A DNA stretch of 64,000 bases from Pseudomonas rhizophila (GCF_003033885.1 NZ_CP024081.1:3720554-3784553); one strand, 5' to 3'; shown: positions 44,890 to 53,592, numbered from the stretch's first letter. Program-made: numbers and translations. The notes: generated by a model not told the origin, from the sequence alone.

Positions 44890-45780
44890 TTAGCCCCGGG
44901 AGGCCTTGGTGGCTTTTTTCGCGGGAGCGGACTTGCTGGTCTTTGCGGGCTTTGCAGCGGTTTTTCCGGCAGGCTTTTCTGGCGCCTTGCCCTTGCCGCC
45001 CAGGCTGCGTTTGAGCAGTTCGGTAAGGTCGATGACATCGGCGCTCTTGCGTTGCTCTTCACCCGGATCGGTTTCCACCGCCTCCAGACGGCCTTCTTTG
45101 GCCTTTTTCTCCACCAGTTCCATGATCTTGTCTTCGAAGCTGTCCCGGTACTCTTGCGGTTCCCAATCGGCGCTCATGTCCTGCACCAGCCGCTTGGCCA
45201 TTTCCAGCTCCCCCTTGACCAGGGTTGGCTTGATGACTTCATCGCCCAGTTCCAGGATGTCGAGTTCGCGCACTTCGGCGGGCCAGCGCAGCATCACCAG
45301 CACCAGCGCAGACTCCAGCGGCATCAGCGCTGCCAGATGCTGGCGGGTATGCAGCACGACATGGGCCAGCGCCACCTTGTTGGTCTTGATCAGGGTTTCA
45401 CGCAGCAGGGCGTAGACCTTGCCGCCGCGTTTGTCTGGCGCCAGGAAGTAGGGCGTGTCGATGTTTTGCAGGGGAATTTTGTCGCTGTCGACGAAAGAAA
45501 AAATATCGATGGTCTGGGTGGACTTGGGGTGGGCGGAGCGAATCTCCTCTTCGCTCAGCAGGACGTATTGACCCTTCTGGTATTGCACACCCTTGACGAT
45601 ATTTTCCTTGGTCACTTCCTTGCCGGTGACCTTGTTCACTCGCTTATAGCCAACCGGGTCCATGCTGCGCTTGTCCAGCCAGTCGAAATCCACTCCCTGG
45701 GAGGACGTGGCCGACACCAGCGCCACAGGAATGTGGACCAGTCCGAAGCTGATTGCGCCTTTCCAGATTGCCCGTGCCAT
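44890..45780 (-). CDS. ku: Non-homologous end-joining protein Ku
   Basis: A 296-residue bacterial Ku starting MARAIWKGAISFGLVHIPVALVSA. The Ku core spans about residues 5-195 (VKGVQYQKGQYVLLSEEEI, FLAPDKRGGKVYALLRETL, DILELGDEVIKPTLVKGELEMAKRLVQDM), followed by a Lys/Pro/Ala-rich C-terminal tail (about 255-296) that can bind DNA. It binds double-strand ends as a homodimer and recruits LigD. It is the first gene of the ku-ligD pair. Confidence 0.93.
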   Translation of the reverse strand: MARAIWKGAISFGLVHIPVALVSATSSQGVDFDWLDKRSMDPVGYKRVNKVTGKEVTKENIVKGVQYQKGQYVLLSEEEIRSAHPKSTQTIDIFSFVDSDKIPLQNIDTPYFLAPDKRGGKVYALLRETLIKTNKVALAHVVLHTRQHLAALMPLESALVLVMLRWPAEVRELDILELGDEVIKPTLVKGELEMAKRLVQDMSADWEPQEYRDSFEDKIMELVEKKAKEGRLEAVETDPGEEQRKSADVIDLTELLKRSLGGKGKAPEKPAGKTAAKPAKTSKSAPAKKATKASRG

Positions 45781-45978
45781 GGAGGGGTTTCCTTGCCGAT
45801 GAATGAGTCATTCAGGTGACCTTGCGGCGTTCGCAAAAGTTTCCATGGAGCGCCGGTTGACCCGCCCCGCATTGCCTTCGAGACGCTTGGTTACATCTTC
45901 GGACGGACATTTCTCTTAACAACGGCGAACCGGCGGCGTAGCGTGCTTTCGATATGCCTGAATCCAAGAGGTGCTCCG

Positions 45979-46320
45979 ATGAACAGGCTGCTACTCACTC
46001 TCATGACGCTGTTGCTGACCACCGCCGCCCACTCGGCAACGCCCGACCGCGGGGCCATGGTCCTGGCCCAGAACCTGCCAGGTAACAACAATCCCTATAA
46101 CAGCCCGATCCGCCGGGCCAATCCCAACAGCATGCAGGGCACCCGGCCCAACGTGCCGATGATCCATAACAACCCGACCGTTCCCGTTCCCCGGCCACCC
46201 ACGCTGGAAAATGGCGGTATCGGCAACGGGTATCCCCGTTCCGGTCAGCCTGCCGGCTCGCCACGGCCTACCATCAAGCCCAATCCACCGCCGAGGGACA
46301 CCTCAAACGACATTCGCTGA
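45979..46320 (+). CDS. Small secreted Pro/Asn-rich protein of unknown function
   Basis: A 113-residue protein with a signal peptide (MNRLLLTLMTLLLTTAAHSA, about residues 1-20) and a low-complexity mature part rich in Pro, Asn and Arg (NNNPYNSPIRRANPNS, PRPPTLENGG). No domain is recognised and it is probably disordered in the periplasm. ATG 45979 follows AAGAGGTG. It is divergent from ku, 198 bases away, and 47 bases upstream of the sugar dehydrogenase gene, with which it may be co-transcribed. Confidence 0.68.
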   Translation: MNRLLLTLMTLLLTTAAHSATPDRGAMVLAQNLPGNNNPYNSPIRRANPNSMQGTRPNVPMIHNNPTVPVPRPPTLENGGIGNGYPRSGQPAGSPRPTIKPNPPPRDTSNDIR

Positions 46321-46367
46321 GTACCGAGCCCTGGCAGTCTTTATTCACGCCACAGAAGGAAGTGTGC

Positions 46368-47516
46368 ATGTTGCGTAAAACACTCCTGGCCGCATTCTGC
46401 GCCAGCGCTGTACTGACTCTCGCCACGCCGGCGTCTGCTGCGCAAACCCGGCAGCTCAAGAGCGAGGAGGGCACGGTGGAGGTGACCACCGTGGTCAAGG
46501 GGCTCGAACATCCCTGGTCCGTGGCTTTCCTGCCTGATCAACAGGGCATGTTGGTGACAGAGCGAGCGGGCAACCTGCGTCGGGTCAGCCCGGATGGCCA
46601 GCTCTCGGCACCATTGAACGGCGTACCTGAGGTCTGGGCCAGAGGCCAGGGCGGTTTGCTGGACGTCGTGCTGTCGCCGGACTTCAAGCAGGACCGCACG
46701 GTCTACCTGTCTTACGCCGAGGCCGGCGATGACGGCAAGGCAGGCACCGCCGTGGGCCGTGGGCAATTGTCCGAAGACCTGCAGAGCCTGAAGAATTTCA
46801 ATGTGATTTTCCGCCAGCAGCCCAAGCTTTCCACCGGGAACCACTTTGGGTCGCGCCTGGTGTTCGACCGGGACGGCTATCTGTTCATCACCCTGGGGGA
46901 AAACAACGAGCGGCCCACGGCCCAGGACCTGGACAAGCTCCAGGGCAAGATCGTGCGCATCTACCCCGACGGCAAGGTGCCGGACGATAACCCGTTTGTC
47001 GGTCAGGCAAACGTACGCCCCGAGATCTGGTCCTACGGCGTTCGCAACCCCCAAGGGGCGGCGCTCAATCCCTGGAACGGTACGTTGTGGGAGAACGAGC
47101 ACGGTCCCAGGGGCGGCGATGAGCTGAATATCATCGAACGCAGCAAAAATTACGGCTGGCCGCTGGCGACTCACGGCATCAACTACTCTGGGGCGCCGAT
47201 CCCGGAAGCCGGCGGCAAGACCGCCGAAGGCACGCTTGGCCCTTTTCATGTATGGGAAGTGTCACCCGGGCTGAGCGGCATGGCGTTCTATGACAGTGAC
47301 CGCTTCAAGGCCTGGCAACACAGCGTGTTCATCGGTGCGCTGGTGTCCCGGAATCTGATCCGCCTGGAACTGGAGGGTGACAAGGTCGTGCACGAAGAAC
47401 GCCTGCTGGGTGAGCTTGGCGAGCGCATCCGCGACGTGCGCCAGGGGCCGGATGGTTTCCTGTACGTACTGACAGATGATGACGATGGGGCGCTCTATAA
47501 AGTCGGGCTCAAGTGA
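46368..47516 (+). CDS. PQQ-dependent sugar dehydrogenase-like (YliI/Asd family)
   Basis: A 382-residue periplasmic beta-propeller of the glucose/sorbosone dehydrogenase family. A signal peptide (LLAAFCASAVLTLATPASAA, about residues 5-24) is followed by VVKGLEHPWSVAFLPD, HFGSRLVFDRDGYLFITLGE, WENEHGPRGGDELNIIERSKNYGWPLATHG and VWEVSPGLSGMAFY. The HGPRGGDELN and NYGWP blocks are characteristic. The family oxidises aldoses with pyrroloquinoline quinone. The stop is followed within 20 bases by the promoter of the next transcription unit. Confidence 0.87.
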   Translation: MLRKTLLAAFCASAVLTLATPASAAQTRQLKSEEGTVEVTTVVKGLEHPWSVAFLPDQQGMLVTERAGNLRRVSPDGQLSAPLNGVPEVWARGQGGLLDVVLSPDFKQDRTVYLSYAEAGDDGKAGTAVGRGQLSEDLQSLKNFNVIFRQQPKLSTGNHFGSRLVFDRDGYLFITLGENNERPTAQDLDKLQGKIVRIYPDGKVPDDNPFVGQANVRPEIWSYGVRNPQGAALNPWNGTLWENEHGPRGGDELNIIERSKNYGWPLATHGINYSGAPIPEAGGKTAEGTLGPFHVWEVSPGLSGMAFYDSDRFKAWQHSVFIGALVSRNLIRLELEGDKVVHEERLLGELGERIRDVRQGPDGFLYVLTDDDDGALYKVGLK

Positions 47517-47532
47517 TTCGCAACAGTGCCCA

Positions 47533-47560
47533 TTGACTTGCCAGCCAGCGGCAGGCTAAT
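47533..47560 (+). promoter_or_regulatory. Predicted promoter of the threonine dehydratase leader
   Basis: TTGACT (47533-47538) and GCTAAT (47555-47560) are separated by 16 bases. Transcription would begin at about 47567, only a couple of bases before the leader ATG at 47569, so the leader message may be leaderless or nearly so. Confidence 0.5.
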
Positions 47561-47568
47561 TTCCAGGC

Positions 47569-47634
47569 ATGACCAGCACCGTATTGCGTAGCCAGCCAAG
47601 CATTATTACCGCCATTCCTTATTTGGCGGGCTAG
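47569..47634 (+). CDS. 21-residue leader peptide with Ile-Ile-Thr-Ala-Ile control codons
   Basis: ATG to TAG encodes MTSTVLRSQPSIITAIPYLA plus a final Gly. Ile codons 12, 13 and 16 and Thr codon 14 lie directly over the first arm of the attenuator (47609-47614), the position needed for a stalled ribosome to block that arm. The peptide is too short for an enzyme. Isoleucine is the end product of the pathway started by threonine dehydratase, the downstream gene, so the composition matches a regulatory leader. No good Shine-Dalgarno is visible. Confidence 0.72.
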   Translation: MTSTVLRSQPSIITAIPYLAG

Positions 47635-47674
47635 CTGACGACTGCACCCAACCCGCCTCCGAGGCGGGTTTTTT
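47609..47674 (+). terminator. Attenuator with mutually exclusive stems before the threonine dehydratase gene
   Basis: Arm 1 CCGCCA (47609-47614) pairs with arm 2 TGGCGG (47624-47629). Arm 2 extended, GGCGGG (47625-47630), can instead pair with arm 3 CCCGCC (47652-47657). Arm 3 CCCGCCT (47652-47658) pairs with arm 4 AGGCGGG (47662-47668), followed by TTTTTT. This is the complete 1:2, 2:3, 3:4 set of a transcription attenuator. Ribosome stalling at the Ile codons would free arm 2 and allow read-through into the gene at 47715. Confidence 0.78.
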
Positions 47675-47714
47675 CTTTCTGTCTCCGGAGTTTTGTCCAA
47701 ACCAGGAGACCGCC

Positions 47715-48722
47715 ATGCCTACCACCCGCCCCGAGCAAGCCCTGCTAGAACATTACGTCAAGAAGATCCTGGCCGCGCCGGTGTACGAACTGGCCGTACG
47801 CACGCCGTTGCAAGCGGCCACCGGACTGTCCGAAGCCTTGGGCAACCGGATCCTTCTCAAGCGTGAAGACCTGCAGCCGACTTTTTCTTTCAAGATCCGT
47901 GGCGCCTACAACAAACTGGTGCAACTGACCGCCGAGCAACGGGCTCGCGGTGTCATCACCGCTTCAGCGGGCAATCATGCCCAGGGCGTGGCGCTGGCCG
48001 CGCGGGAGCTGGGCATATCGGCCAGCATCGTCATGCCACTCACCACACCGCAGCTCAAGGTGCTGGGCGTGCGCAACCGGGGCGCCGAAGCAGTGCTGCA
48101 CGGGGAGAGCTTTCCCTTTGCCTTGGAATACGCACTGGAGCTGGCCCGACAGACCGGACGAGAGTTCGTTTCGCCCTTCGATGATCCGGACGTGATCGCC
48201 GGGCAGGGCACCGTCGCCATGGAAATCCTGCGTCAACACCCAGGCAGCCTGGACGCGATTTTTGTCCCGGTCGGTGGCGGGGGGCTGATTGCCGGGGTCG
48301 CGGCCTACGTCAAGTACCTGCGCCCGGAGGTTCGCATTGTCGGGGTGGAGTCACAACATTCCGCCTGTCTCCAGGCGGCGCTGGCAGTCGGTGAACGGGT
48401 CAGTCTGGCGAGCGTGGGAACCTTTGCCGATGGCGTGGCTGTCGCACAAATAGGGGCCTACGGCTTCGACATCTGCCGTTTCTGCGTTGATGACGTGATC
48501 ACCGTCACTGACGACCAATTGTGCGCAGCCATCCGAGACATCTATGACGATACCCGGTCGATAACCGAGCCCTCGGGCGCCTTGGCGGTCGCCGGCATCA
48601 AGCAGTACGTCGCCCAGACCGGCGCGCGAGGCCAAACACTGGTGGCAATCGATTCCGGCGCGAATATCAACTTCGATAGCCTGCGCCATGTGGCAGAGCG
48701 GGCTGGCGCCGAAGTCATTTGA
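47715..48722 (+). CDS. ilvA: Threonine dehydratase, short form without the C-terminal regulatory domain
   Basis: A 335-residue PLP enzyme: Lys60 in SFKIRGAYNKL, SAGNHAQGVALAA, the phosphate loop PVGGGGLIAGV and the C-terminal IDSGANINFD. It deaminates threonine to 2-oxobutyrate, the first committed step of isoleucine synthesis. Biosynthetic IlvA is about 500 residues with ACT-like domains for Ile feedback; these are absent here, as in catabolic TdcB. However, the Ile-codon attenuator upstream points to a biosynthetic role with control moved to transcription. ATG 47715 follows AGGAGA. Most Pseudomonas also carry a full-length ilvA elsewhere. Confidence 0.85.
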   Translation: MPTTRPEQALLEHYVKKILAAPVYELAVRTPLQAATGLSEALGNRILLKREDLQPTFSFKIRGAYNKLVQLTAEQRARGVITASAGNHAQGVALAARELGISASIVMPLTTPQLKVLGVRNRGAEAVLHGESFPFALEYALELARQTGREFVSPFDDPDVIAGQGTVAMEILRQHPGSLDAIFVPVGGGGLIAGVAAYVKYLRPEVRIVGVESQHSACLQAALAVGERVSLASVGTFADGVAVAQIGAYGFDICRFCVDDVITVTDDQLCAAIRDIYDDTRSITEPSGALAVAGIKQYVAQTGARGQTLVAIDSGANINFDSLRHVAERAGAEVI

Positions 48723-49103
48723 CGTTTTTTACGCGACGTCACACTTTTTTCGAAGCAGCCGACGGGTGCCCACTCACCCCTGCGCAATAGGGTCTAATCT
48801 AGCTTGCGACAGGATCACTGGCGATTGCAGTTTGCATGAGGAAAATCCCGCTTCCTTGCAATTTGCACGCGCGCTCTCACAGTCCTGGACGCTAAGTAGT
48901 TGATTTGGATCAATCGGGATTTTCTTTAAAGCAGGCATATTTTTTGCGGGATGATTAGGGAGTCGCTGCACGGGCTCATTAATTAGAAAACGCCAAGAAC
49001 GAACGAACGGCACGGCATTCGTAGTCCCAGTCCGCAGGGAAGAACGGACGAAAATACCGCCGTCGTGAACATAAATTGGCCGCCTCAACAGGAGAGAGTC
49101 GCC
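48723..49103. other. 381-base intergenic region with the leader of the DUF1652 gene
   Basis: The first 175 bases after the dehydratase stop show nothing clear. An ANR-type box lies at 48900-48913 with a -10 near 48936. From about 48948 a leader of about 155 bases precedes the DUF1652 gene and contains tandem ACGAACGAACGG and several GGA triplets (for example CAGGGAAG and CAGGAGAG), which could be RsmA-type sites, though this is weak. Confidence 0.5.
48900..48913 (+). promoter_or_regulatory. Consensus ANR/FNR box TTGATTTGGATCAA
   Basis: TTGAT-N4-ATCAA is a perfect ANR/FNR half-site pair. A -10-like CATATT at 48936-48941 predicts a start near 48948, placing the box centre (48906.5) at about -41.5, the standard position for direct activation. 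The promoter points towards the DUF1652 gene at 49104. Confidence 0.75.
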
Positions 49104-49382
49104 ATGTTTTTATCTGCCCTCGAAATGCGAAACATCATTGAAAGCAGCTTGCTGCCCAAGCGCTCGCAATGCACGTTGTCACCTGATTTGTCGATGACAA
49201 TCAAGATCTATGACGATCATGAAACCGATCGTGTGGCATTGATCAAAACCGATATCGATGCCAATAAACTCAATGGCTGCCGGGCAATCAACGACCTGAT
49301 CGCCGAGTTGCGCTCCGAACTCGACCAAAATCACCACACCGGTAATCACTTCCATCAGCAACACCGCATGACCGGGCGCTGA
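49104..49382 (+). CDS. DUF1652 family small protein
   Basis: A 92-residue protein matching the Pseudomonas DUF1652 family (LEMRNIIESSLLPKRSQCTLSPDLSMTIKIYD, then INDLIAELRSEL). There is no signal or membrane segment. Genomes of this group carry several copies with unknown function. ATG 49104 follows AGGAGAGAG. The ANR-type promoter upstream suggests expression at low oxygen. Confidence 0.8.
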   Translation: MFLSALEMRNIIESSLLPKRSQCTLSPDLSMTIKIYDDHETDRVALIKTDIDANKLNGCRAINDLIAELRSELDQNHHTGNHFHQQHRMTGR

Positions 49383-49411
49383 TCACGGCCTTGTCTTCCC
49401 AGGAATCACCT

Positions 49412-49438
49412 CCGGGTTCGGTCATTGTCCGAACCCGG
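49412..49438. terminator. Hairpin terminator between the DUF1652 gene and mtlZ
   Basis: CCGGGTTCGG (49412-49421) and CCGAACCCGG (49429-49438) form a perfect ten-pair stem with a seven-base loop between two convergent stops. TTTTT occurs eight bases later on the plus strand only. Confidence 0.7.
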
Positions 49439-49461
49439 TGCCGTGCTTTTTCCCAAACAGC

Positions 49462-50400
49462 TCAATCCAATTGTTGCCGGTAAGGCAGATCCGGTCCGGT
49501 CCGGCCGCATGTCAGCGCAGCTGCGCGCATGGCAAAAGCGAGCATCTCGCTCACCTGCTCACGGGTCAGGGTATGCAGGCCTTCCACCGAATCCAGTTGG
49601 TGCTCGGTCAGCCAGGTAATCAACGCAGCCTGGAAAGTGTCTCCTGCGCCCACGGTATCGGCGATCTGCACCGAACATGCCGGCATTGACCAGGAACCGT
49701 GCTGGCGGCTGAATACCGTCGCGCCTTGACTGCCACGGGTAAGGAACACCAATTGGCAACGGTGCTCCATCCAACGCTCGATGATGGTCTGTGGCGGTTG
49801 GTCGGGATAAAGAAGACTCAGGTCTTCGTCGCTGACTTTGATCAAATCGGCATATTCGACCAGAATTGCGATTCGCGAGCGCCACAGTTCGATGTCCGGT
49901 TGCGGGTTGAGTCGCACGTTCGGATCCAGGCTGACCAGGCGTTTACCGCTCTCGCGTCGCACCAAGGCCAGTAGGGTGTCGGCAATCGGCTGCACCACAA
50001 GAGAGAAGGAGCCGACATGCAGCCCCCGTACGTGCTCACCGAGCACCGGTAGGTGGTCCAGGCCTAGTTGCCGGTCCGCGCATCCTTCACCGCGAAAGCT
50101 ATAGTGGGGCGAACCGTTGGCACCGACCGCCACCATTGCCAGGGTCGTAGGCGCGTCGAAGTCCAGTGCGTACTCGGTGCTGACACCTTCGGCAGCCAGG
50201 ACCTGATGCAAGCGTCGGCCCAGGTAGTCCGTGGACAGCCCGCCAAACAGTGCCGATTCCACGCCCAGGCGTCGCAACCCGACTGCCACGTTGAACGGCG
50301 AGCCGCCGGCGATGGCTTTGAAGTTGACGTGTGACGCCGGACCGCCCATTTCGTTTTCGCTGAAAAAATCAAACAATGCTTCACCACATACCAGATACAT
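49462..50400 (-). CDS. mtlZ: Fructokinase MtlZ (PfkB family)
   Basis: A 312-residue PfkB-type sugar kinase: VCGEALFDFF start, substrate/PfkB-1 motif GGSPFNVAVGLRRLG (about residues 33-47), and C-terminal DTVGAGDTFQAAL (about 251-263) with the catalytic Asp in GAGD. It phosphorylates the fructose produced from mannitol by MtlD. It is the last gene of the mannitol operon, 12 bases after mtlY. Start ATG 50400. Confidence 0.9.
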   Translation of the reverse strand: MYLVCGEALFDFFSENEMGGPASHVNFKAIAGGSPFNVAVGLRRLGVESALFGGLSTDYLGRRLHQVLAAEGVSTEYALDFDAPTTLAMVAVGANGSPHYSFRGEGCADRQLGLDHLPVLGEHVRGLHVGSFSLVVQPIADTLLALVRRESGKRLVSLDPNVRLNPQPDIELWRSRIAILVEYADLIKVSDEDLSLLYPDQPPQTIIERWMEHRCQLVFLTRGSQGATVFSRQHGSWSMPACSVQIADTVGAGDTFQAALITWLTEHQLDSVEGLHTLTREQVSEMLAFAMRAAALTCGRTGPDLPYRQQLD

Positions 50401-50412
50401 AGTTCTTTTATC

Positions 50413-51900
50413 TCAAAGGGTTGCGATACATTCTTGATAGTTGGCATAAGCTTTTTGCGATGCTGCGACCTGCTCGGTAATGGGCCGGGTTTCACTGGCC
50501 GGGTCGAGCTTGACACAGCGCTCGCACAGATCGGCCAGGCTTTGCTGTGAGCCTGAATGGCACCACGCCGCCTGAATCGCCGCACCCAGGGCCGCCGCCT
50601 CGCTCTGTTCAGTGCAAATGACCGTGGTATCCATGATATCGGCGACGATCTGCCGCCAAACCGGGCTTTTCGAGCCCCCACCGATCAAGCGGATGCTCTG
50701 GGCCTCGAGCCCGTTGGCGCGCAGCAGGTCCAGGCCATAGCGCAAACCGAAGGTGGTGCCTTCGACCACCGCCCGGCACAGATTGGCCCGGGTCAGGTTG
50801 GTGGTGGTCAGACCGAAAAGGCTGCCGGTGGCATGGGGCAGGGCGGGAACCCGCTCGCCGTTGAGAAACGGCAGCATGCACACGCCTTTGGCGCCTATCG
50901 GGGCCCTTGCCACCAAGGCGTTGAAGGCGTCGATGTCCAGCTCCAGCAGCTCGCGCATGGCCCCGGTGGCGTTGGTCAGGTTCATGGTGCAGATCAGCGG
51001 CAGCCAGCCGCCGCTGGATGAGCAGAAGGTTGCCACCGACGGCTGCGGACTGACCACAGGTTCGGCGGCATAGGCATAGACCGTACCGGAGGAACCGAGG
51101 CTCATGGTGATCACGCCGGGCTGGATGTTGCCGGTGCCGATAGCGCCCATCATGTTGTCGCCACCCCCGCTGGCCACCAGCGCGTCAGGGTTGATGCCCA
51201 GGTGCGCGGCAACGGCCGGCAGGATCCGCCCGACCGGCTGATGGGCCTCGATCAGCTCCGGTAAAGCCGATTGCAGCCGGCCGCTGGGATCGATGTGCTC
51301 CAGCAACCGCGCGTCCCATTGACGGGTGCGTACGTTGAAATAGCCGGTGCCCGAGGCGTCACCGTATTCGCTGCAATGGCGGCCGGTGAGCCAGTGATTG
51401 AGAAAGTCGTGGGGCAGCAGGATGCTGGCGATGCGTTCGAAAACCTGGGGATGCTGCTCCCGCGTCCAGAGCAGTTTGGAAACCGTGTAGCCCGGCGCGA
51501 TCACCACGCCGAGGCGTGTGAGACTGCCGTCTTCACCCCCCAGGTAGGCCAAAAGCCGATCGTTTTCCGGCGTCGTCTCGGTGTCGCACCACAGCTTGGC
51601 CGGGCGCAAGACCTGGCCCTGGTCGTCAAGCAGCACCAAGCCGTGTTGCTGGCCGGACACGCCGATGCCGAGGATCGCCTGGCCATCGACCCCGGCGGCG
51701 GCCAGGGCTTGGTGAGTCGCCTGGGTGAATGCATCGAGCCATTGCTGGGTGTCTTGTTCACGGCGACCGTTGGCCCCGCTGATCATGCTGTGGGCAGCGG
51801 CACCCTGGCCGAGCACCTGGCCGCTGAGCGTATCCAGGATCAGTGCCTTGGTGCCTTGGGTGCCGCAGTCGATGCCCAGGAACAGTTGTTGGTTTGCCAT
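50413..51900 (-). CDS. mtlY: Xylulokinase MtlY (FGGY family)
   Basis: A 495-residue FGGY kinase: FLGIDCGTQGTKALILD (phosphate-binding 1), SGQQHGLVLLDDQG, the W-x-D-x-E-T region (LWCDTETTPEND), GGGDNMMGAIGTG, and the C-terminal RLIGGGSKSPVWRQIVADI. It phosphorylates D-xylulose, produced from D-arabitol by the broad polyol dehydrogenase MtlD. ATG 51900 is preferred to an upstream start. It follows the REPIN that separates it from mtlD. Confidence 0.9.
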   Translation of the reverse strand: MANQQLFLGIDCGTQGTKALILDTLSGQVLGQGAAAHSMISGANGRREQDTQQWLDAFTQATHQALAAAGVDGQAILGIGVSGQQHGLVLLDDQGQVLRPAKLWCDTETTPENDRLLAYLGGEDGSLTRLGVVIAPGYTVSKLLWTREQHPQVFERIASILLPHDFLNHWLTGRHCSEYGDASGTGYFNVRTRQWDARLLEHIDPSGRLQSALPELIEAHQPVGRILPAVAAHLGINPDALVASGGGDNMMGAIGTGNIQPGVITMSLGSSGTVYAYAAEPVVSPQPSVATFCSSSGGWLPLICTMNLTNATGAMRELLELDIDAFNALVARAPIGAKGVCMLPFLNGERVPALPHATGSLFGLTTTNLTRANLCRAVVEGTTFGLRYGLDLLRANGLEAQSIRLIGGGSKSPVWRQIVADIMDTTVICTEQSEAAALGAAIQAAWCHSGSQQSLADLCERCVKLDPASETRPITEQVAASQKAYANYQECIATL

Positions 51901-51952
51901 AAAAACCCTCGGATCAAAGAACAAAACACAGAACTTGTGGCCAGGGAATACC

Positions 51953-52089
51953 TGTGGCGAGGGGATTTATCCCCGCTGGGCTGCGAAGCGGGCCCAATGT
52001 ATCTGCGGCTTCGGTGTAGGCAGCACGTCTGGGGGCCGCTTCGCGACCCAACGGGGCGGTGCGACGTTTCGCTAAATCCCCTCGCCACA
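51953..52089. repeat. REPIN inside the mannitol operon, between mtlD and mtlY
   Basis: TGTGGCGAGGGGATTTATCC from 51953 has an inverted, slightly diverged partner ending CTCGCCACA at 52089; the second arm contains an insertion-like GGTGCGACGTTTCG. It fills most of the 210-base gap between mtlD and mtlY and would form a long hairpin in the polycistronic mRNA. Confidence 0.85.
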
Positions 52090-52110
52090 GAAGCGGATTG
52101 CGTGCGCAGT

Positions 52111-53592
52111 TTAGTCCGCGTCAGCCAACACTCGCTCAAGCGTCCGCGTGACCCCGTGTTCGCGCAAGCTGTTGCAGCACCACTCGAAGGCTGCCACGAA
52201 CTCGGGCGAGTGGGGAATGGCCGTACCGAAAATCTCTTCGACCTCCAGCAGGCGCTGGGTCACCAACGCATCGTCGGCCACCAGCGCCTGGCAGAACGCC
52301 GCCCGCGGGTCCGGGATCGAATACGTCACGCCGTTCTCATCCACGCCCTTCAGGTACACGGCCCAGGCCGCCACCACCAGCGCCGCGCGACGGGTTTGGC
52401 CGCCGTCGGCAATCAAGCGGTTGATCGTCGGCACGGTGAATTTGGGAAACTTCGACGAGCCGTCCGAACACACCCGCTCCAACTGGTCGGCAATTGCCTG
52501 GTTGGAAAAACGCTCCACCAGCGTGTTCTTGTAGTCGGTCAGGTCGATCCCTGGCACGGGTGCCAGTTGCGGGGTCACGTCCAGGTCCATGTAGGCACGC
52601 ATGTAACGCACGAACAGCGGGTCGTTCATGGTTTCGTGGACGAAGCGATAACCCTTGAGAAAACCCAGGTAGGTCAGCGCCAGGTGACTGCCGTTGAGCA
52701 ACTTGATTTTCATTTCTTCATAGGGCGAGACGTCATCGGTGAACTGCACGCCGACCTTTTCCCAGGCCGGGCGACCGTTGACGAATTTGTCTTCCAGGAC
52801 CCACTGCACGAAAGGCTCGCAGACCACCGGCCAGGCATCGTCGACCCCATGCTCGTCATGCAGTTGCAGCCGGTGGGCGACGCTGGTCATGGGCGTGATG
52901 CGGTCAACCATGGCGTTGGGGAAGCTCACGTGGCGATCGATCCATTGGCCCAGCTCGGCGTCGCGCAACGCGGCGAATGCCAGCAGCGCCTTGCGGGTCA
53001 CGGCACCGTTGTGCGGCAGGTTATCGCAGGACATCAGGGTGAACGCCGGGGTGCCGGCGTCCCGGCGCCTGGCCAAGGCTGCGCAAAGGAAACCGAAGAC
53101 GGTTTTCGGCTCGTCAGGATGGGCCAGATCGTGCTGGATCTGCGGCAGGTGGGCCATGAACTCGCCGTTACTGTCGTCGATGCAATAGCCGCCCTCGGTA
53201 ATGGTCAGCGAGACGATGCGGATTTGCGGGTCGGCCAGTTTGTCGATCAGGGCCTGGGCGCCGTCTTCGGCCAGCAGCATGTCATTGATGGCTCCGATCA
53301 CCCGGATTTCGGTGTCGTCGGTGTCCCCCAGCTCGTACAGGGTAAACAGGTAGTCCTGGCTGGCCAGGTCATCCCGGGCGCGGCGATCTTCGGCCCGCAA
53401 GCCCACGCCGCAGATGGCCCAGTCCAGGTCGGTGCCGGTGTTCATCAGCGCATCAGTGTAGTAAGCCTGGTGCGCGCGGTGGAAGCCGCCGACGCCGATG
53501 TGGGCGATGCCCTGGCTGATATCGCTCAAGGAATAAGCGGGCAGGGCGACCTCAGGGCTGAGGTTGTGCAGGTTCTGTCGATTGAGTTTCAT
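52111..53592 (-). CDS. mtlD: Mannitol 2-dehydrogenase MtlD
   Basis: A 493-residue polyol-specific long-chain dehydrogenase, the length known for the P. fluorescens enzyme. The NAD motif is GIAHIGVGGFHRAHQAYY (residues about 28-46) and the catalytic block KIKLLNGSHLALTYLG (K-x4-N-x2-H, about 295-303). It oxidises D-mannitol to D-fructose and also D-arabitol and D-sorbitol with NAD. ATG 53592 is preferred to GTG 53595. It lies 15 bases after mtlK. Confidence 0.95.
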   Translation of the reverse strand: MKLNRQNLHNLSPEVALPAYSLSDISQGIAHIGVGGFHRAHQAYYTDALMNTGTDLDWAICGVGLRAEDRRARDDLASQDYLFTLYELGDTDDTEIRVIGAINDMLLAEDGAQALIDKLADPQIRIVSLTITEGGYCIDDSNGEFMAHLPQIQHDLAHPDEPKTVFGFLCAALARRRDAGTPAFTLMSCDNLPHNGAVTRKALLAFAALRDAELGQWIDRHVSFPNAMVDRITPMTSVAHRLQLHDEHGVDDAWPVVCEPFVQWVLEDKFVNGRPAWEKVGVQFTDDVSPYEEMKIKLLNGSHLALTYLGFLKGYRFVHETMNDPLFVRYMRAYMDLDVTPQLAPVPGIDLTDYKNTLVERFSNQAIADQLERVCSDGSSKFPKFTVPTINRLIADGGQTRRAALVVAAWAVYLKGVDENGVTYSIPDPRAAFCQALVADDALVTQRLLEVEEIFGTAIPHSPEFVAAFEWCCNSLREHGVTRTLERVLADAD

